Assembly: GCA_003184365.1 (NCBI GenBank)
Contig: NKYR01000070.1
Span: forward strand, 124,001-188,000
Source: Evernia prunastri
Taxonomy: Eukaryota > Ascomycota > Lecanoromycetes > Lecanorales > Parmeliaceae
Direction: 5' to 3'
DNA: 64,000 nt
Shown one piece after another: positions 62,944 to 64,000 of the stretch. Made by a program: the position numbers and the translations under genes. Within the stretch, counting starts at the first letter, position 1, and every line of letters begins with the position of its first letter. The notes beneath the pieces were generated by a model. The model made no database searches and was not told the DNA's origin. It was given only the letters and a program-made list of their open reading frames with translations.

Positions 62944-63344
62944 GGTTGGAGATTTATGTATCCCTTTGATACAGGATATAGGTATGAATTGTATATTAAG
63001 GAAGGGCAGGTTGGAAGATTTGATGGAGCATGGAAGCGAGAGATGCCTCCCTTCTTAAGTATCTGAGACAATGAGAGTTGATGAATGGAGACGTCACTCA
63101 TTAGCTTCATTGTTAGAAACGACTTTGAGAGTCCATTTGTAAGCTTCGGGAAGCTTTTGTATGGACAGCTCCGAGCGCGCTCTGGAAGATTTCCTCGATC
63201 CGAAGGATGTTTGTCGGGCCGACAGGGTTGCCGGGATGGCTGACTAATTCAAGAGCGTGAACCAACTCGTAATCGTATTCGTTCGTATTGGTTAAACTTT
63301 GATAACAAGCGCATGCTTACAATATTCTCGACAGTATGTAGGAG
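62944..63344. other. intergenic, no gene seen
   Basis: Promoter region of the NmrA-like gene followed by ordinary DNA up to the putative transposon end. Confidence 0.45.
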
Positions 63345-64000
63345 CAGGGTTTTAAATCGCCCCGCCGAAAGGCGGGGCTAGGCTGAGGCGGGGCTAGGTC
63401 GCTCAGCCGTCGCCCGAGGCCTCTGATAGACTAGCCTCGCCTTCGCCCCGACTCGCCGACGGAACGAACTGTAGATCGTCTCTGCATTTTAGTGAACTCT
63501 GACTTCGTAGATAAATTGAAGAATTTTTATGCTTTAAACACTTTTATTTTCTTTAAATCGTCTATCAACAACGTCTTCTAAATACTTTTTACCATAAATT
63601 CTATAACACATTATAATACTACTTTACGTTCTATCGAAAGTGTAATTATCAATAAAAACGATTACGTTTACGAGTATTCTCAGAAATAGCTAATCGTGAA
63701 ATTGAATAACATCGTCTCAAAAAGTCGTCTGATAATTCATAAAAAGTTCTACATCTATACGAAGAATCTAGTATACTTTTTCAAGATCAAAAAGATTTCG
63801 AAGATATGAGAATACGATCTGAAGATTCTGAAAGTTGATACATTGAAGAAATTCTGATTGTGTAAGCACTGTAAGTCAATTATGCATCTCAAATAAATCG
63901 CGCTATTCTAACGTCTGTATCTATAGATTATGAAAGTAAGAAAAAGACGAAATATCTTTATTTAAGCGATATATTCTTTTATAAAATAATTGATCATCTT
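63345..64000. mobile_element. putative left end of a hAT-like or MITE-type element, runs off the window
   Basis: CAGGGTTTTAAATCGCCCCG at 63345 resembles the CAGGG.. terminal inverted repeats of hAT elements. It is followed by CCCCGCC-gaaa-GGCGGGG, a perfect 7-bp stem with a GAAA loop, and more GC-rich repeats (gaggcggggctagg). From about 63480 to the window end the DNA becomes strongly AT-rich with no open frames, as in RIP-mutated or non-coding element interiors. The right end and a target duplication cannot be checked here. Confidence 0.4.

Noticed and set aside
1..64000. CRISPR arrays, bacterial operons or prophage
   Set aside because: No direct-repeat/spacer pattern and clear eukaryotic introns; not expected in this DNA.

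Overview
This looks like nuclear DNA of a filamentous ascomycete (Pezizomycotina; I lean towards Dothideomycetes/Capnodiales, from the style of the orphan families and of the tyrosine recombinase). The evidence is short GT-AG introns of about 45-120 nt with CTAAC/CTGAC-like branch points, monocistronic genes on both strands, fungal-only domains (Zn2Cys6, DUF7580, SERAC1-like hydrolase fusions) and long gene-poor stretches full of broken coding relics. All spliced models were built by eye from reading frame, splice sites and family conservation. No database was searched and no tRNA or rRNA gene was found.

Layout. 1-3800: the 3' end of a proline-rich protein gene, then low-complexity DNA. 3800-11600: gene-poor DNA with coding relics and two tentative small spliced genes. 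11675-13940: a SERAC1-like alpha/beta hydrolase fused to ankyrin repeats. 15141-16538: dihydroorotase. 17149-17520: zinc-finger relic. 19471-23993: Zn2Cys6 regulator followed by an MFS exporter. 25189-25828: small secreted protein that resembles Nt-Asn amidase/CheD folds. 27044-27658: DUF7730/F-box-like protein. 28258-34595: a head-to-head pair, a C2H2-PHD-SET fusion and a broken DUF7580-subtilisin gene. 34726-35993: conserved fungal orphan. 36100-36600: mosaic of short duplications. 37371-38677 and 44310-45445: two 2-oxoglutarate/Fe(II) dioxygenases on either side of a frameshifted F-box gene and an alpha/beta hydrolase-CorA fusion. 46322-46843: secreted protein. 48854-50242: decayed tyrosine recombinase running into a run of N. 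51087-62943: mostly housekeeping genes (aldehyde dehydrogenase, MRE11, a membrane protein, an SDR, an NmrA-like protein). 63345-64000: GC hairpin and AT-rich DNA that look like the left end of a hAT-type transposon.

How the genes may work together. The part between 11 and 44 kb is the accessory part. It holds four proteins built from modules seen around fungal NLR/heterokaryon-incompatibility genes, but none has a nucleotide-binding domain: hydrolase-ankyrin, C2H2-PHD-SET, DUF7580-S8 protease (now lacking its catalytic serine) and hydrolase-CorA-like membrane protein. One is frameshifted, one has an in-frame stop followed by an open tail, and two carry recent internal repeats. This fits a fast-evolving, birth-and-death defence or allorecognition locus, which is an inference. 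The Zn2Cys6-MFS pair is a plausible small efflux module. The right-hand third is ordinary conserved genome.
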